From Hyphomicrobiales bacterium (GTDB lineage: Bacteria > Pseudomonadota > Alphaproteobacteria > Rhizobiales > Beijerinckiaceae): a stretch of DNA of 64,000 bases. Where the stretch lies: positions 62,001-126,000 of the forward strand of contig UBNE01000015.1 in NCBI GenBank assembly GCA_900466745.1. The letters run 5' to 3'. Shown here in pieces: positions 7,538 to 16,603 of this stretch (the stretch's first letter is position 1; each line of letters starts with the position of its first letter). The notes below the pieces were generated by a model, which was not told the DNA's origin, did not search any database, and saw nothing but the letters and a program-made list of their open reading frames with translations. Made by a program: the position numbers and the translations under genes.

Positions 7538-8089
7538 ATGCCCAAGGTCGTCGATCATGCCAGACTGCGTCACGAACTGGCCGAGCAAGCGGCCCGGCTG
7601 TTCCTCCGCCGGGGTTACAGCGCGCTCGGTATGCGCGAGATCGCCGAGGAGCTGGGTGTGTCGAAAAGCGCCCTCTACCACTACTTTCCAAGCAAGCGAG
7701 CCCTGTTCGAGGCGGCCGGTCAGCTTGCCGTGGCGCGCATGGCGAACGCTTTCGCGGCCCCTCCTGTGGAAGAGACAAGTCCCGATGCCGCCGTTGGTGC
7801 AATCCTGGCCGGGGTCCGTTCGTTGAGTGGCGATTTCCACGACGAAATCATGCTGCTCACGGACTACCTGAGAACCGTTGGAGACGACGAGGAGGCGCGG
7901 AAAGGAGTCGCGAGATCGAACGCGATGCTCCGCGACTCTATTGCGGCCATCGTGGGCCCGGGCAGCGCATCGCTGGTCCATTCCCTGAGTTACGGGTTCC
8001 TTCTGCAACGTATTTTCGCGCCCGAACCCGAAGACTTCGCCCAGTTCGAGAGCGACCTGCGAGACCTCCTCCGCTCGCGCGAGAGTTGA
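7538..8089 (+). CDS. TetR/AcrR family transcriptional regulator
   Basis: 183 residues. Residues 10-55 form the TetR HTH: a helix with LFLRRGYSALGMREIAEELG, then VSKSALYHYFPSKRALFEAA, the classical recognition helix and turn. The C-terminal two thirds is the variable ligand and dimer domain. It is divergent from the SDR gene and preceded by a perfect palindrome, so it likely represses itself and the SDR gene until a small ligand binds. The ligand is unknown. Confidence 0.9.
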   Translation: MPKVVDHARLRHELAEQAARLFLRRGYSALGMREIAEELGVSKSALYHYFPSKRALFEAAGQLAVARMANAFAAPPVEETSPDAAVGAILAGVRSLSGDFHDEIMLLTDYLRTVGDDEEARKGVARSNAMLRDSIAAIVGPGSASLVHSLSYGFLLQRIFAPEPEDFAQFESDLRDLLRSRES

Positions 8090-8275
8090 TCACGCCCGGC
8101 CTGCTGCTGAGCCAGCGAGCCGCTTCGCCGTGTTCGGCCAGGCCGCGCCCATATTGCTCATCGAACCGCAAGGTACGCGACAAGCGGATCTGCCGTTTCC
8201 AGTCGTTCAGGAGGCGACATGGAGCTCATGATCTGTTCCATGGTTGTCATCGGCAGTTTTTTCGAGACCAATGCC

Positions 8276-9100
8276 TCAGCGTACGGAGAGGAACTGCTCG
8301 ACGTTCTCCTGCGCCCAGAGGGCGAAGGTACGAGCGCGACGCCCCGTGACAATCTCAACGGTAGGCAGCACGACGCCGGCCTCAGCGGGCGGCTTGGTCG
8401 CGAGCTGGATGCCGAACTCCACGTAGTCATCGTCGTAGCCGTAGCCTCGCAACCTTTCGCGTTCGCCGTCTTCCGTGAGCTTCACGAAGGTGATGTCCCG
8501 GCCCGTGGCTTTTGCAAGAATCCGGGTTCGTTCCTCGGGCGTCAGCGCCTCCGGCCCGGTGAGCACATAGCTCCTTCCACCATGTCCGTCTTCGGTCAGC
8601 GCGCAGACGGCGACGCTGGCGATGTCGGCTTCGTGGACGACGGCGCTGCGGAAGGTGGCAAGCATCGACACCGTGTTGGCGGCGTGAATCTCATTCGCCC
8701 ATTCCAGGGCGTTGCCCATGAACTCCTTGGGTTGCAGGATCGTCCAGACGAGCTTGCTGGACGTGAGCGCGCTTTCGATACCCGTCGGGGACCAGCCGCC
8801 CAGCACGGTCGCACGCCGGATGCCGCTGCGTTCGGCGAGTGCCACGATTTCGGGGCCATTTGTGAGGTCGTCGTAACCGCCGCCTCCGAAGGTGATAAGA
8901 TGAATGGCGTCGACGCTGCGGAAAGCGTCTTCGAGCGTACCCGTGTCAATCAGGTTGCCTGCGACCGCTTCGACTCCAGCGGGCAACCCGGCATTTGCCG
9001 GGTTGCGCGTGAGGGCACGGACCTCGTGGCCGGCTTCATGGAGCTGGGCGACGAGGTGTCGTCCGACGTTGCCGGTCGCTCCGGTGACGAGAACCCGCAT
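8276..9100 (-). CDS. NmrA-like NAD(P)H-binding protein
   Basis: 274 residues with the Rossmann motif GATGNVGRHL at residues 7-16, a typical segment (RALTRNPANAGLPAGVEAVAGNL) cut here for length, and the late NmrA block LTGPEALTPEERTRILA. The canonical SDR catalytic Tyr/Lys pair is missing, which is usual for this family of quinone reductases and redox sensors. Its start lies 47 bases downstream of the VOC gene stop on the same strand, so the two likely form an operon, perhaps controlled by the divergent WYL regulator. Confidence 0.85.
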   Translation of the reverse strand: MRVLVTGATGNVGRHLVAQLHEAGHEVRALTRNPANAGLPAGVEAVAGNLIDTGTLEDAFRSVDAIHLITFGGGGYDDLTNGPEIVALAERSGIRRATVLGGWSPTGIESALTSSKLVWTILQPKEFMGNALEWANEIHAANTVSMLATFRSAVVHEADIASVAVCALTEDGHGGRSYVLTGPEALTPEERTRILAKATGRDITFVKLTEDGERERLRGYGYDDDYVEFGIQLATKPPAEAGVVLPTVEIVTGRRARTFALWAQENVEQFLSVR

Positions 9101-9147
9101 GTGCGTTGTCCTGTCGGTGGCGTCTGGCTCGCGCGGTTCACAGGGGC

Positions 9148-9684
9148 CTATGACGCCCGTGGGTCCTTGAGTGCTGCCATCGCGTCGACAAGGGTTGAGT
9201 GGATGTACTCCAGCTCAGGACTCGTGAACGACTCCCAACTGTTGCCGGCGTTGGCTGCCCCATCCATCTGCTCCCAGTCCTGCGTGCCCGCGACAGGATC
9301 ATGGCGATAGACCCACCACAGATTGCCCTGCGGATCCTGGAAGCGCGAGAGGACGTCCCCGAAGAACTCCGTCGGCTGCGTGACGATGCGGGCACCCAAT
9401 TGTTCCGCGCGCGCGAGGGTCGCCGGGACATCATCGACATAGACCCGCGTGAATGCGGGGGTGAAGGGCCAGTCGGGCTTGCGGTCCGCGATCGTGATCA
9501 TCGAGTCGCCGATGAGCAGCTCGGAGTGCAGGATTAGCCCATCGGTGTCGACGGTATGCGCCTCGGGCACATTGACGGCACCAAAAACATCGGTGACGAA
9601 CGCGATCAGCGCACTCGCGTCGTGGGTCATGATGAACGGATTGACGGTGTTCGATCCGGCAGGATGGGCGGGCACGGTGGTCAT
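9148..9684 (-). CDS. glyoxalase/VOC family protein (PhnB-like)
   Basis: 178 residues, one PhnB-type VOC unit. Residues 15-40 (VNPFIMTHDASALIAFVTDVFG) cover the first beta-alpha unit, and SRFQDPQGNLWWVYRHD near 115 is the usual metal or ligand-side C-terminal strand. The ~50-residue tail is longer than in minimal members. It lies upstream of the NmrA-like gene and downstream of a frameshifted membrane-protein gene, all on the minus strand, as if one operon. Substrate unknown. Confidence 0.82.
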   Translation of the reverse strand: MTTVPAHPAGSNTVNPFIMTHDASALIAFVTDVFGAVNVPEAHTVDTDGLILHSELLIGDSMITIADRKPDWPFTPAFTRVYVDDVPATLARAEQLGARIVTQPTEFFGDVLSRFQDPQGNLWWVYRHDPVAGTQDWEQMDGAANAGNSWESFTSPELEYIHSTLVDAMAALKDPRAS

Positions 9685-9720
9685 GATTGGTCCTTTCGGT
9701 GGCGACTGGTTGGTGCTGGT

Positions 9721-10054
9721 TCAGAGGGCGCGGAACCCGAGGAAGAGGCCGAGGACGGCGGTCGCGATGGCAGCGAGGAATCCGAAGGCGACGTTTGAGA
9801 TGGTGCTGTGAGCGGCGAGGAGGTCACGTCCGGCGCTCACCGCATGAGTGGCTTGAACTTTGGGAGCACGCGCACCCACGCAGGGCCGTCATCCAGAGAA
9901 AGCAGCATCCCGACAGGATTGTCAGATGGAACGGTAGCGTCGGGTGGATGGTCCAGAACATCCCGTTCTGCTCGCACACGGCGATGGCCAGGCTGCAGCT
10001 CGGCGAGCCGATGCCGACGCCGAGGATACCCAGCAGCGGCCCGGATGCAGCCAC
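9721..10054 (-). pseudogene. frameshifted small membrane protein
   Basis: Reading leftward, one frame gives a hydrophobic N-terminal part (LLGILGVGIG, then MFWTIHPTLPFHLTILSG). A second frame gives a clear C-terminal membrane segment ending ...AAIATAVLGLFLGFRAL with a stop at 9721-9723. The switch must occur around 9880-9840. The two halves together would make a protein of about 110 residues with three or four membrane segments. No intact frame spans it, so I call it a probable pseudogene; sequencing error is the alternative. The family is not recognised. Confidence 0.45.
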
Positions 10055-10239
10055 CGGAGTTGGGGCGGGATCCGAACGGGATCATGGCCGGGATGCCCGA
10101 ATCGATCATGTGATGACCACTGCGGCAGCTTCCGATCACCTGTATTTCTCCACGTTGAAACAAGTAGATACTAGATACTCGTCGACTGCTGACATGACCC
10201 TGTCAGCAATCTCATGCGAATTGCCTTAAGAGGTCTGCC

Positions 10240-10953
10240 ATGAGAAGAACGAGCCGCCTTTTCGAACTTATCCAGGCGCTGCGAGGGGCACGGCGCCCGC
10301 GCACGGCGGCGGGGCTCGCCGAGCAACTTGAGGTCTGCAAGCGGACGATCTACCGCGACGTTGCATCGCTTCAGGCGATGGGCGTGCCGATCAGAGGCGA
10401 AGCTGGAGTCGGTTACTTGATCGAACCGGGGTTCGACTTGCCGCCGCTCATGTTTTCCATCGAGGAGGTTGAAGCTCTTGTCGTCGCTCTGTGCCTCTTG
10501 CAGCGGACGGGCGACGCAGGCTTGAACATCGCGGCCGAAACGATCCTGGAGAAGATTCGGGACGTGATCCCGCAATCTGTTCGTGGTCCGCTTGTTGCCG
10601 ACAGTCTTTACGCGACGCCGAATGGCCCCTCCCCGGTCATGGGCGTGGATGTGACCATCGTCCGGCGGGCCATTCGCGAGGAGCGGAAACTGTTCCTCAA
10701 CTATTCAGATGCCGAAGGTGAGGCAACGTCCAGACTGATCATGCCCATAGCGCTTGTGTATGACGTCGAAGCCCACATGATCGTCGCCTGGTGCGAGTTG
10801 AGGGGCGCCTTCCGCCGCTTCCGGACCGATCGAGTTCGATCCTGTTCGCCAACCACCGAACGTTTTCAGGGTGAAGGCGACACTTTACGTCGTCTGTGGC
10901 AGGCAGAATTGGGGGTGCGGAATGGCGATTGGTCGACCATGAGAATGCACTGA
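10240..10953 (+). CDS. YafY/WYL-domain transcriptional regulator
   Basis: 237 residues. The N-terminal HTH (residues 5-60: RLFELIQALRG..., CKRTIYRDVASLQAMGVPI) is the DeoR-like HTH_11, followed by a WYL region (about 135-205) where the signature is IREERKLFLNYSDAEGE. Proteins with this layout sense small ligands or nucleic acids and activate or repress neighbours. It is transcribed away from the VOC/NmrA operon, which may be its target. The length is normal and the C terminus is intact. Confidence 0.88.
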   Translation: MRRTSRLFELIQALRGARRPRTAAGLAEQLEVCKRTIYRDVASLQAMGVPIRGEAGVGYLIEPGFDLPPLMFSIEEVEALVVALCLLQRTGDAGLNIAAETILEKIRDVIPQSVRGPLVADSLYATPNGPSPVMGVDVTIVRRAIREERKLFLNYSDAEGEATSRLIMPIALVYDVEAHMIVAWCELRGAFRRFRTDRVRSCSPTTERFQGEGDTLRRLWQAELGVRNGDWSTMRMH

Positions 10954-11209
10954 AAGATCATCAAACTGAAATTCCTCGTCGAGGCCGCGACGGCCGCAAC
11001 GGATTGCGCAAGCGCATGACGCGCTGATTGGGGAGAAAATCGCGGCGGTGATCTTTCCCTCTGCGTCGGTCCGAAACCGCGACGCAACCCCGGCGCATAG
11101 ATTTCGTCCACGGTCGGCTTCCGATCCCGTTCCCGCCGCTCATCGGATTGATCGAAGCGTTGCAAATCGAACATGGTACGGTAGCAGACCGTGTCGCAGG
11201 TTGGAGATT

Positions 11210-11556
11210 ATGAACCGCCCCGGTTTCGCCGGAGGCGGTTTGGTTTGAGTCAGGCTGCGATGGCCGGCTCGTCCAGCATCGCAAAATAGCGTTCCGCAGC
11301 TTCGGCCGGCGGGCTGTTGCCGATAGGCTCCAGCAGCCGGCGATGATGAAACCAATCGGCCAGGTCAGCGTCGCGAATTCCGAGACCCGGAGCCTGTTCG
11401 GCGCCGGCGCGTCGGACACCCGGTTGACATGATCCGGCGGGCGCGGCGCGGCCTTGTTCCGGACGGTCGTGCGGATCGGCTTGCCGCGAATGACACCTTA
11501 CAGGCCGAGCTCGGCCATCAGGCGTTCGGCCGTGCAGCGGGCGACGTCGAACCCCT
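11210..11556 (-). mobile_element. IS3-family insertion sequence relic
   Basis: The minus strand carries pieces of an IS3-type OrfB transposase in several frames: FDVARCTAERLMAELGL then a stop, GVIRGKPIRTT...NKAAPRPPDHVNR, and after an internal deletion the C-terminal piece DWFHHRRLLEPIGNSPPAEA ending at 11250. The DDE core between APAPN and the C terminus is gone. TGAACCGCCCCGG at 11210-11222 looks like the terminal inverted repeat of this IS type. No second end is visible, so the element is truncated at the side next to the GSCFA gene. Confidence 0.75.
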
Positions 11557-11597
11557 GTTCTCAACACACCCTAAATCCCCAGCGCGAACACTACGGG

Positions 11598-12632
11598 TCA
11601 GGCGGCCTGCGACTGCTCCTGCGGCGCCAGATAGGCGTTCTGGAAGGTCGTCATCACATGCGCGACCATATCGCGGGCGATGTGGAGCTGGTCGTCCTGG
11701 AAGGCGATGGCCCGCGGCGAGTTGAGCACGATCTCGTAGCTCGGGAAGTAGTCGACGAAATCGTGGCGCCGGAACAGCTCCTCGGCGACCGCCCGCAGCA
11801 CCGATTTCGAGGCGCTGTTGGCGACGATGACGTCGGCGTCCTTGAAGGTCGCGCCGAACGGCACCGGCGAGACGGTGACGACGAAGCGCATCTCCGGGTG
11901 GCAATGCTCCCGGATCAGCCCGATGATCTCCTCCATGTCGGCGAGCGTCGCGTCATAGCCGTAGTCGACGAAGCGGAAGCGCTCCGGCATGCGCTGCAGC
12001 CAGCTCGGCCCGGGATGCGCATTCATGGCGATGCCCGTTTCGGCATCGAGCCAGGTCTCGGTCAGGCCGAGCGTGAAGAAGCAGACGCGCGCCTGCCTGA
12101 TCTGCGCGGTCGCCGCGGCGAGACGCTTGCGGTTGGCGAGGGCGTTCTCGCGGTCGAGCAGCCGGAGCCCGCTGGCCTGCGGATCGAACCATTGCCCGGG
12201 GGCCAGCTCGATCAGCCCTTCGTCCGGATAGCTCTCGCCGAGCAGGGCGCGCTTGAGTTCATGCGTCATCGAGCGCACCGAATATTTGTTCAGCGCGCCC
12301 CGGCTGAGCTGGCCGCGATCGGCACCGCCGCCACGGCCGGTTTCCTCGTTCCAGGTCTCGAAATGCTCGGCCGGAACCCCGTGTCCGTTGAGCAGCAGTT
12401 GCAGGCCGCGCATCATCAGGATGTTCTCGACCTCGCGCGCGAAGCACGAGCCCATGGTGAAGATCGGCCAGGAGGGATCGATCCTGAATTTCGGCTTGTG
12501 CTCGATGGCGAGATAGCCGCCCGTGGTCAGGCGCTCCTTGGCCATCTTCTCCGGCTTGCCCGAGGTCCAGCCGCGCACGGGGTTGCCGCGCATGATCGAA
12601 AGCGCCGTGCCTGCATCGTATTCGATCTTCAT
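11598..12632 (-). CDS. GSCFA domain protein
   Basis: 344 residues. The name-giving motif is present as MGSCFARE at about residues 60-67, near the N terminus of an SGNH-hydrolase-like domain; the later LGLTETWLD and H-containing blocks fit the family. GSCFA proteins occur in glycan and capsule loci and are thought to act as esterases or acyl transferases on sugars, but direct proof is sparse. It is the last gene of the minus-strand glycan series, 125 bases after a pyruvyl transferase gene, and borders the IS relic. Confidence 0.85.
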   Translation of the reverse strand: MKIEYDAGTALSIMRGNPVRGWTSGKPEKMAKERLTTGGYLAIEHKPKFRIDPSWPIFTMGSCFAREVENILMMRGLQLLLNGHGVPAEHFETWNEETGRGGGADRGQLSRGALNKYSVRSMTHELKRALLGESYPDEGLIELAPGQWFDPQASGLRLLDRENALANRKRLAAATAQIRQARVCFFTLGLTETWLDAETGIAMNAHPGPSWLQRMPERFRFVDYGYDATLADMEEIIGLIREHCHPEMRFVVTVSPVPFGATFKDADVIVANSASKSVLRAVAEELFRRHDFVDYFPSYEIVLNSPRAIAFQDDQLHIARDMVAHVMTTFQNAYLAPQEQSQAA

Positions 12633-12757
12633 GATCGTCTCCTGATGGGTTGAGAACCGATAGGCTTGCAGTCTTGAGTTCGGGGCCCTGCGCCCTCCCC
12701 AGCCTGCGAAGGCGGTTCATCGGGCGGGGGCAGTTCGACCGTGATCCCGCCCCGCCC

Positions 12758-14218
12758 TCACATCCGGTGGGGAATGCCGTTCCGGTCGAGGAAATCGCGC
12801 ATCCGGTCGTAGGACGCGGCGTAGCTCTTCACGAGGCTGCCGAGCGCCGCCTCCCGATACACCGCGCGCCAGCCGCCCTCGGCCAGGGCCGCTTCCGGCA
12901 CGACCGGAATCTTCAGCGTCTCGGCCAGTTCCTGGCTGCGCGTGTCATAGGCGACGAGCACGCCCGGCACGCCATGCGCGACCGCCGGCAGCACGCCATG
13001 GACGCGATAGCCGACGGCGAGATCCTGCGAGCGGGCGAAGGCGTCGTAATGCTCGACGTCGAAGAAGGAAAACAATTGCTTCTCGTAGATGCGGCGCATC
13101 GCGGCATCGTCCGGCCCGCTCCACCAGCCGGTCCGGACGAATTCGGAAACCGCCTTTTCCTTGGCCGCGGCATCGCGCAGGAAGAAAGCCTTCTCCTCCT
13201 GCTCGCCATGCGAGGACATCACCATCTCGCTCTGGGCATCGACCTTGAGCAGCGCGGCCTTCTGGTTGCGCAGATAGGCTTCCGGATCGGCGGTATAGCT
13301 CTTGTCGGCCTCGCGGCGCAGGCTGAACGCGACCTTGCGGATCTCGCGCTGGTCGGGCACGCGGATCTGGAGGTCGCGATTGCGGGTGCGGAAGATCGAG
13401 GGACAGCCGACCACCTCGACATTGCGGATGCCGTTCTGCCGGAGCGTCTCGGCGCTGAAGGCACCGCGCACGCCGATGGCGGCCGAGCGCTCGGCCACGA
13501 TCGACCAGAAGCGCCTGGAAGCCTCGGGCAGCTCGATCCTGCGGTTCCGGCTCGCCTGGGCTCCGACGCCGATGGCATAGACCGGCAGCTTCACCTTCTC
13601 CAGCACCTCGACGGCGCGAAACCACTCCATGTTCTCATGGATGAAGTTGGAGCCGCGCACGAAGATGAAATCGAACTCGCTGGCATAGCGCGCGATGTCG
13701 GCATCCGTCGGCGCCATGATCTTCATCGGCTCCAGATGCGCATAGCGCAGGAGCTTCAGCGTCGAATCGTAGACGATCATGTCGCCGATGTTGAAATACT
13801 CGCTGAGCAGCTTCTCCATCGGCGCGCGGTACCAGCGCACCTTGTCGTGGTCGTAGACCTCGCCCGCCGGATAAATCACCAGCGCGCGCAGCTTGGCTTC
13901 GGTCGGAATCGGACGCAGGCCCGAGCCGGGAGCGAGCGTGCCCGTGGCGGCATCGGCCACCGCGATCGAGCGCAGGCGCCCCTCGGGCAGACGCGGCAGC
14001 GGAATCGCCAGCTCGGCGACAGGCGCTTCGCCGGTGACGATCGCGCCGGGCTGGATCGTGGCAAAATCCTGCCCGTCGAGCATCAGCCTGAGCGCCGGCC
14101 AGCTTCCATCCGGCCGGCGGCCGACGGAAACGACGATCTCGCTTGTGGTCGCGCGCAGGATTCGGGTGGCGCTCTCCAGCAAAGCGGCGGAGGCAGGCGA
14201 GAGCACGGGCGCGTTCAT
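12758..14218 (-). CDS. polysaccharide pyruvyl transferase family protein with N-terminal extension
   Basis: 486 residues. Residues 1-125 are a domain without recognised family. From ~128 (LVIYPAGEVYDHDKVRWY) it parallels the 392-residue homologue at 15393-16571. Family landmarks are FIFVRGSNFIHENMEW, AIGVGAQA, GVRGAFSAETL, VVGCPSIFR and a late GYRVHGVLPAVAHG (the conserved R-x-H). Such enzymes add a pyruvate ketal to glycan sugars, using phosphoenolpyruvate. The ATG at 14218 is preferred over an upstream one because it follows AAGGAGG and overlaps the previous stop as ATGA. Confidence 0.85.
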   Translation of the reverse strand: MNAPVLSPASAALLESATRILRATTSEIVVSVGRRPDGSWPALRLMLDGQDFATIQPGAIVTGEAPVAELAIPLPRLPEGRLRSIAVADAATGTLAPGSGLRPIPTEAKLRALVIYPAGEVYDHDKVRWYRAPMEKLLSEYFNIGDMIVYDSTLKLLRYAHLEPMKIMAPTDADIARYASEFDFIFVRGSNFIHENMEWFRAVEVLEKVKLPVYAIGVGAQASRNRRIELPEASRRFWSIVAERSAAIGVRGAFSAETLRQNGIRNVEVVGCPSIFRTRNRDLQIRVPDQREIRKVAFSLRREADKSYTADPEAYLRNQKAALLKVDAQSEMVMSSHGEQEEKAFFLRDAAAKEKAVSEFVRTGWWSGPDDAAMRRIYEKQLFSFFDVEHYDAFARSQDLAVGYRVHGVLPAVAHGVPGVLVAYDTRSQELAETLKIPVVPEAALAEGGWRAVYREAALGSLVKSYAASYDRMRDFLDRNGIPHRM

Positions 14219-15396
14219 GAGCCCTCCTTGACGAAGCGCAGTTTCAGGCGGACCAGGTCGCGGTCGGGGCCGAGCTTGCAGCCGGTGACGTGCATTCGCG
14301 CCATGAACAGATAGGCCGTGTCCCCGGTCGTCTCGAAATTGCGCGAGCGCGATTGCGGGTCGGCCATGGCGCCGTAGCCGTAGCGAACCTGGTCGCTGCA
14401 ATCCTTGCTCCACATGGTCGGATGCACGAGGAGCGTCTGCAGCGGCGACCAGTGGATCAGATCGTCGGACCAGCTATAGGCGACGCGGCCGCCCGCGATG
14501 TTCCGGCGCGGGTCCGGGCCGAGATGGAAGAGCGCGACCCATCGTCCGCTCGCCTCGTGCCGGGTGACCGAGCCGACCGTGGTCGGCAGCTCCCTGAGCG
14601 TCCGGCACGGCCGCGCCTGGCTGAGATCGTCGCGATAGGGATCGACCGCGGGAATCGTGAAATCCTGCCCGTCGAAGGCGCGCCAGGCCGTGGGGTCCTT
14701 GATGTCCGTCGACCGGAACAGGCAGACGCCGCTCTTCTGGCCCTCGCCGCCGGTCGTCGCGATCAGCGCATACCAGGCACCGTCCTTCTCGACGATGTTC
14801 GAGGGGTTGAAGAAGCCGCGATGCCGGCCCTGATCGACATCCTGCCGGTAGGGCGGCGCGGCGACGAGCGGACGCGGCTCGTCGGTCCTGAAGCTGCGTC
14901 CGCCATCGTCCGAGCGGGCGGCGGTGACGACGTTGTACCAGCAGCTCATCGCGTCCTTGAAGCGGCAGGCGCCGGGATGCTTGTCGGCATGGTACTCGGC
15001 ATGGATCAGCGCCTCGACATGGCGCCCGTCACCGGTCCAGGTCGCGGCGATCCAGCTCTTGTCGCTGAACGCGCTCGGATCGGCGCTGTTCTTCGCCTCG
15101 AAAGAGACGGCGCAGCTCTTGCGGATGGAGGACAGGTCAGCGCCGATCAGCGGACGGCTGCGATAATGGCTGGCGAAGGCGACGACCTCGCCCTTGTCGT
15201 CGCGGAAGGCGCGCAGCGGCGCGTCCGGCAGATCCCACTCCTCGCAACGCTCGCGCGCCCAGGAGACCACCGTCTCCTCCTGGGCGCCGGGCGCGACCTC
15301 GAGCCGGTAGCCCGGTGCCTGCGCCCATGCGGCCAGAGGCGCCAGCAGCAGGAACGCCGCCCACGATGCCGCGCGCATTGTGCGGGCGCCGCTCAT
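14215..15396 (-). CDS. secreted beta-propeller-like protein
   Basis: 393 residues. The N terminus has a signal peptide (AASWAAFLLLAPLAAWAQA, cleavage near residue 26). The body resembles five-bladed propellers of glycosidase clans GH43/GH32/GH62: HRGFFNPSNIVEKDGAWYAL, RGFDGQDF-type repeats and VAYSWSDDLIHWS, a blade signature of the W-x-x-x 'trader' type. I cannot assign catalytic acids. It is wedged between two pyruvyl transferase genes with ATGA overlaps at both ends, so it likely acts on, or holds, the same glycan in the periplasm or at the surface. A start at 15378 is possible. Confidence 0.7.
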   Translation of the reverse strand: MSGARTMRAASWAAFLLLAPLAAWAQAPGYRLEVAPGAQEETVVSWARERCEEWDLPDAPLRAFRDDKGEVVAFASHYRSRPLIGADLSSIRKSCAVSFEAKNSADPSAFSDKSWIAATWTGDGRHVEALIHAEYHADKHPGACRFKDAMSCWYNVVTAARSDDGGRSFRTDEPRPLVAAPPYRQDVDQGRHRGFFNPSNIVEKDGAWYALIATTGGEGQKSGVCLFRSTDIKDPTAWRAFDGQDFTIPAVDPYRDDLSQARPCRTLRELPTTVGSVTRHEASGRWVALFHLGPDPRRNIAGGRVAYSWSDDLIHWSPLQTLLVHPTMWSKDCSDQVRYGYGAMADPQSRSRNFETTGDTAYLFMARMHVTGCKLGPDRDLVRLKLRFVKEGS

Positions 15397-16571
15397 GCCA
15401 CCTTCCGCTGCGGTTGCGTCGCCGGCGGCATCATCTTGTTGTCGACGCCGTTCTCGACGAGGAAGTCGCGCATCTGCCCGTAGACCTGGGCGTAGGCCGC
15501 GTTGAAGCGGTCGAAGCGGGACTGGTCCCAGTACTCCTCCAGCCTGAAATCCTGTCCGGAGAAGACGTCGACGCTCGGAATCCTGAAGGTGTCGGCGAAT
15601 TCGACGGTGCGGCTGTCATAGGTGAAGTAGATCGCCGGCGTGCCGTTGGCGAGCGCCATCAGATTGCCGTGCAGCCGGTAGCCGAGCACCAGATCGAGCC
15701 CGCGCACCAGCCGCTCATATTCCGCGACGACGTCGGAATAGAACATCCGGCCCTGGTAGAGCCCAGCGACCTGCTCATCGAGATACCAGTTGTCCGCCCA
15801 GGCGTTGTCCCTGAGCGCAGCCATCGCCGCAGCCTTCTGCTCGGGCGTGCCGAGGGCGAGCTTCTTCTCCTCGGCCTCGCCCTGCGACATCAGCGTGACC
15901 TCGAAGCGGTCCGCCATCGCCTTCACCAGATCGCGGTGGAAGGTGAGGTAGCGCTTGATGTCCTGCGCATAGGTCTTGGAGACCTCGCGCCGCAGCGTGA
16001 CGCCGACCTTCCTGACCCGGTCGAGCGGCGGCAGGCGGATCGCGAGGTTGGGATCGTTGTTCCGGAAGGCGGTCGGGCAACCGATGATGCGGACATTCCT
16101 GATGCCGAGATCGTTCAGCACCTCGGCCGAATAGGCGCCGCGCACGCCGAGCGAGGCGGTCGAATCCGCGATCAGCCTGAGGACCGTCTTGGTCGCCTCG
16201 CTCAGCTCCAGCTTGCCGCTGACCGGCGCCTGCGCGCCGATGCCGAAGGCGATGACCGGAATCCTGAGCCGGCGCAGCACGTCGGGGGCCTGGGCCCAGT
16301 CCATCTCCGCATGGACATAGTTCGAGCCACGCAGGAAGACGTAGTCGTATTCGGCATTGAGCCGGTCGATCGCCGCCGGGTCGACACGGTCGATCGGCAA
16401 TTCGTCGAGCTTCTCGAAATTGAGCAGCTTCAGCGAGGAATCGAAGACGAAGGCGTCGCCGATATTGTGATAGTGATCGATATGGGCGGCGAGATTGGCG
16501 TAGTCGTACCAGCGCACATTGTCGTGGTCGTAGACCTCCCCGGACGGGCTGATGACGAGGATGCGGGCCAT
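15393..16571 (-). CDS. polysaccharide pyruvyl transferase family protein
   Basis: 392 residues, normal length. It carries the same landmarks as its neighbour: EVYDHDNVRWYDYANL, YVFLRGSNYVHAEMDW, AFGIGAQAP, GVRGAYSAEVL, IIGCPTAFR and GYRLHGNLMALANG (the R-x-H near residue 320). The predicted reaction is pyruvylation of a sugar in a surface polysaccharide. The stop overlaps the start of the propeller gene (ATGA at 15393-15396), and it starts 32 bases after the glycosyltransferase upstream. Having two divergent copies suggests two different acceptor sugars or sites. Confidence 0.87.
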   Translation of the reverse strand: MARILVISPSGEVYDHDNVRWYDYANLAAHIDHYHNIGDAFVFDSSLKLLNFEKLDELPIDRVDPAAIDRLNAEYDYVFLRGSNYVHAEMDWAQAPDVLRRLRIPVIAFGIGAQAPVSGKLELSEATKTVLRLIADSTASLGVRGAYSAEVLNDLGIRNVRIIGCPTAFRNNDPNLAIRLPPLDRVRKVGVTLRREVSKTYAQDIKRYLTFHRDLVKAMADRFEVTLMSQGEAEEKKLALGTPEQKAAAMAALRDNAWADNWYLDEQVAGLYQGRMFYSDVVAEYERLVRGLDLVLGYRLHGNLMALANGTPAIYFTYDSRTVEFADTFRIPSVDVFSGQDFRLEEYWDQSRFDRFNAAYAQVYGQMRDFLVENGVDNKMMPPATQPQRKVA

Positions 16572-16603
16572 GGACGGGATCTCCCCTGTTTCTCGTTATG
16601 GTT

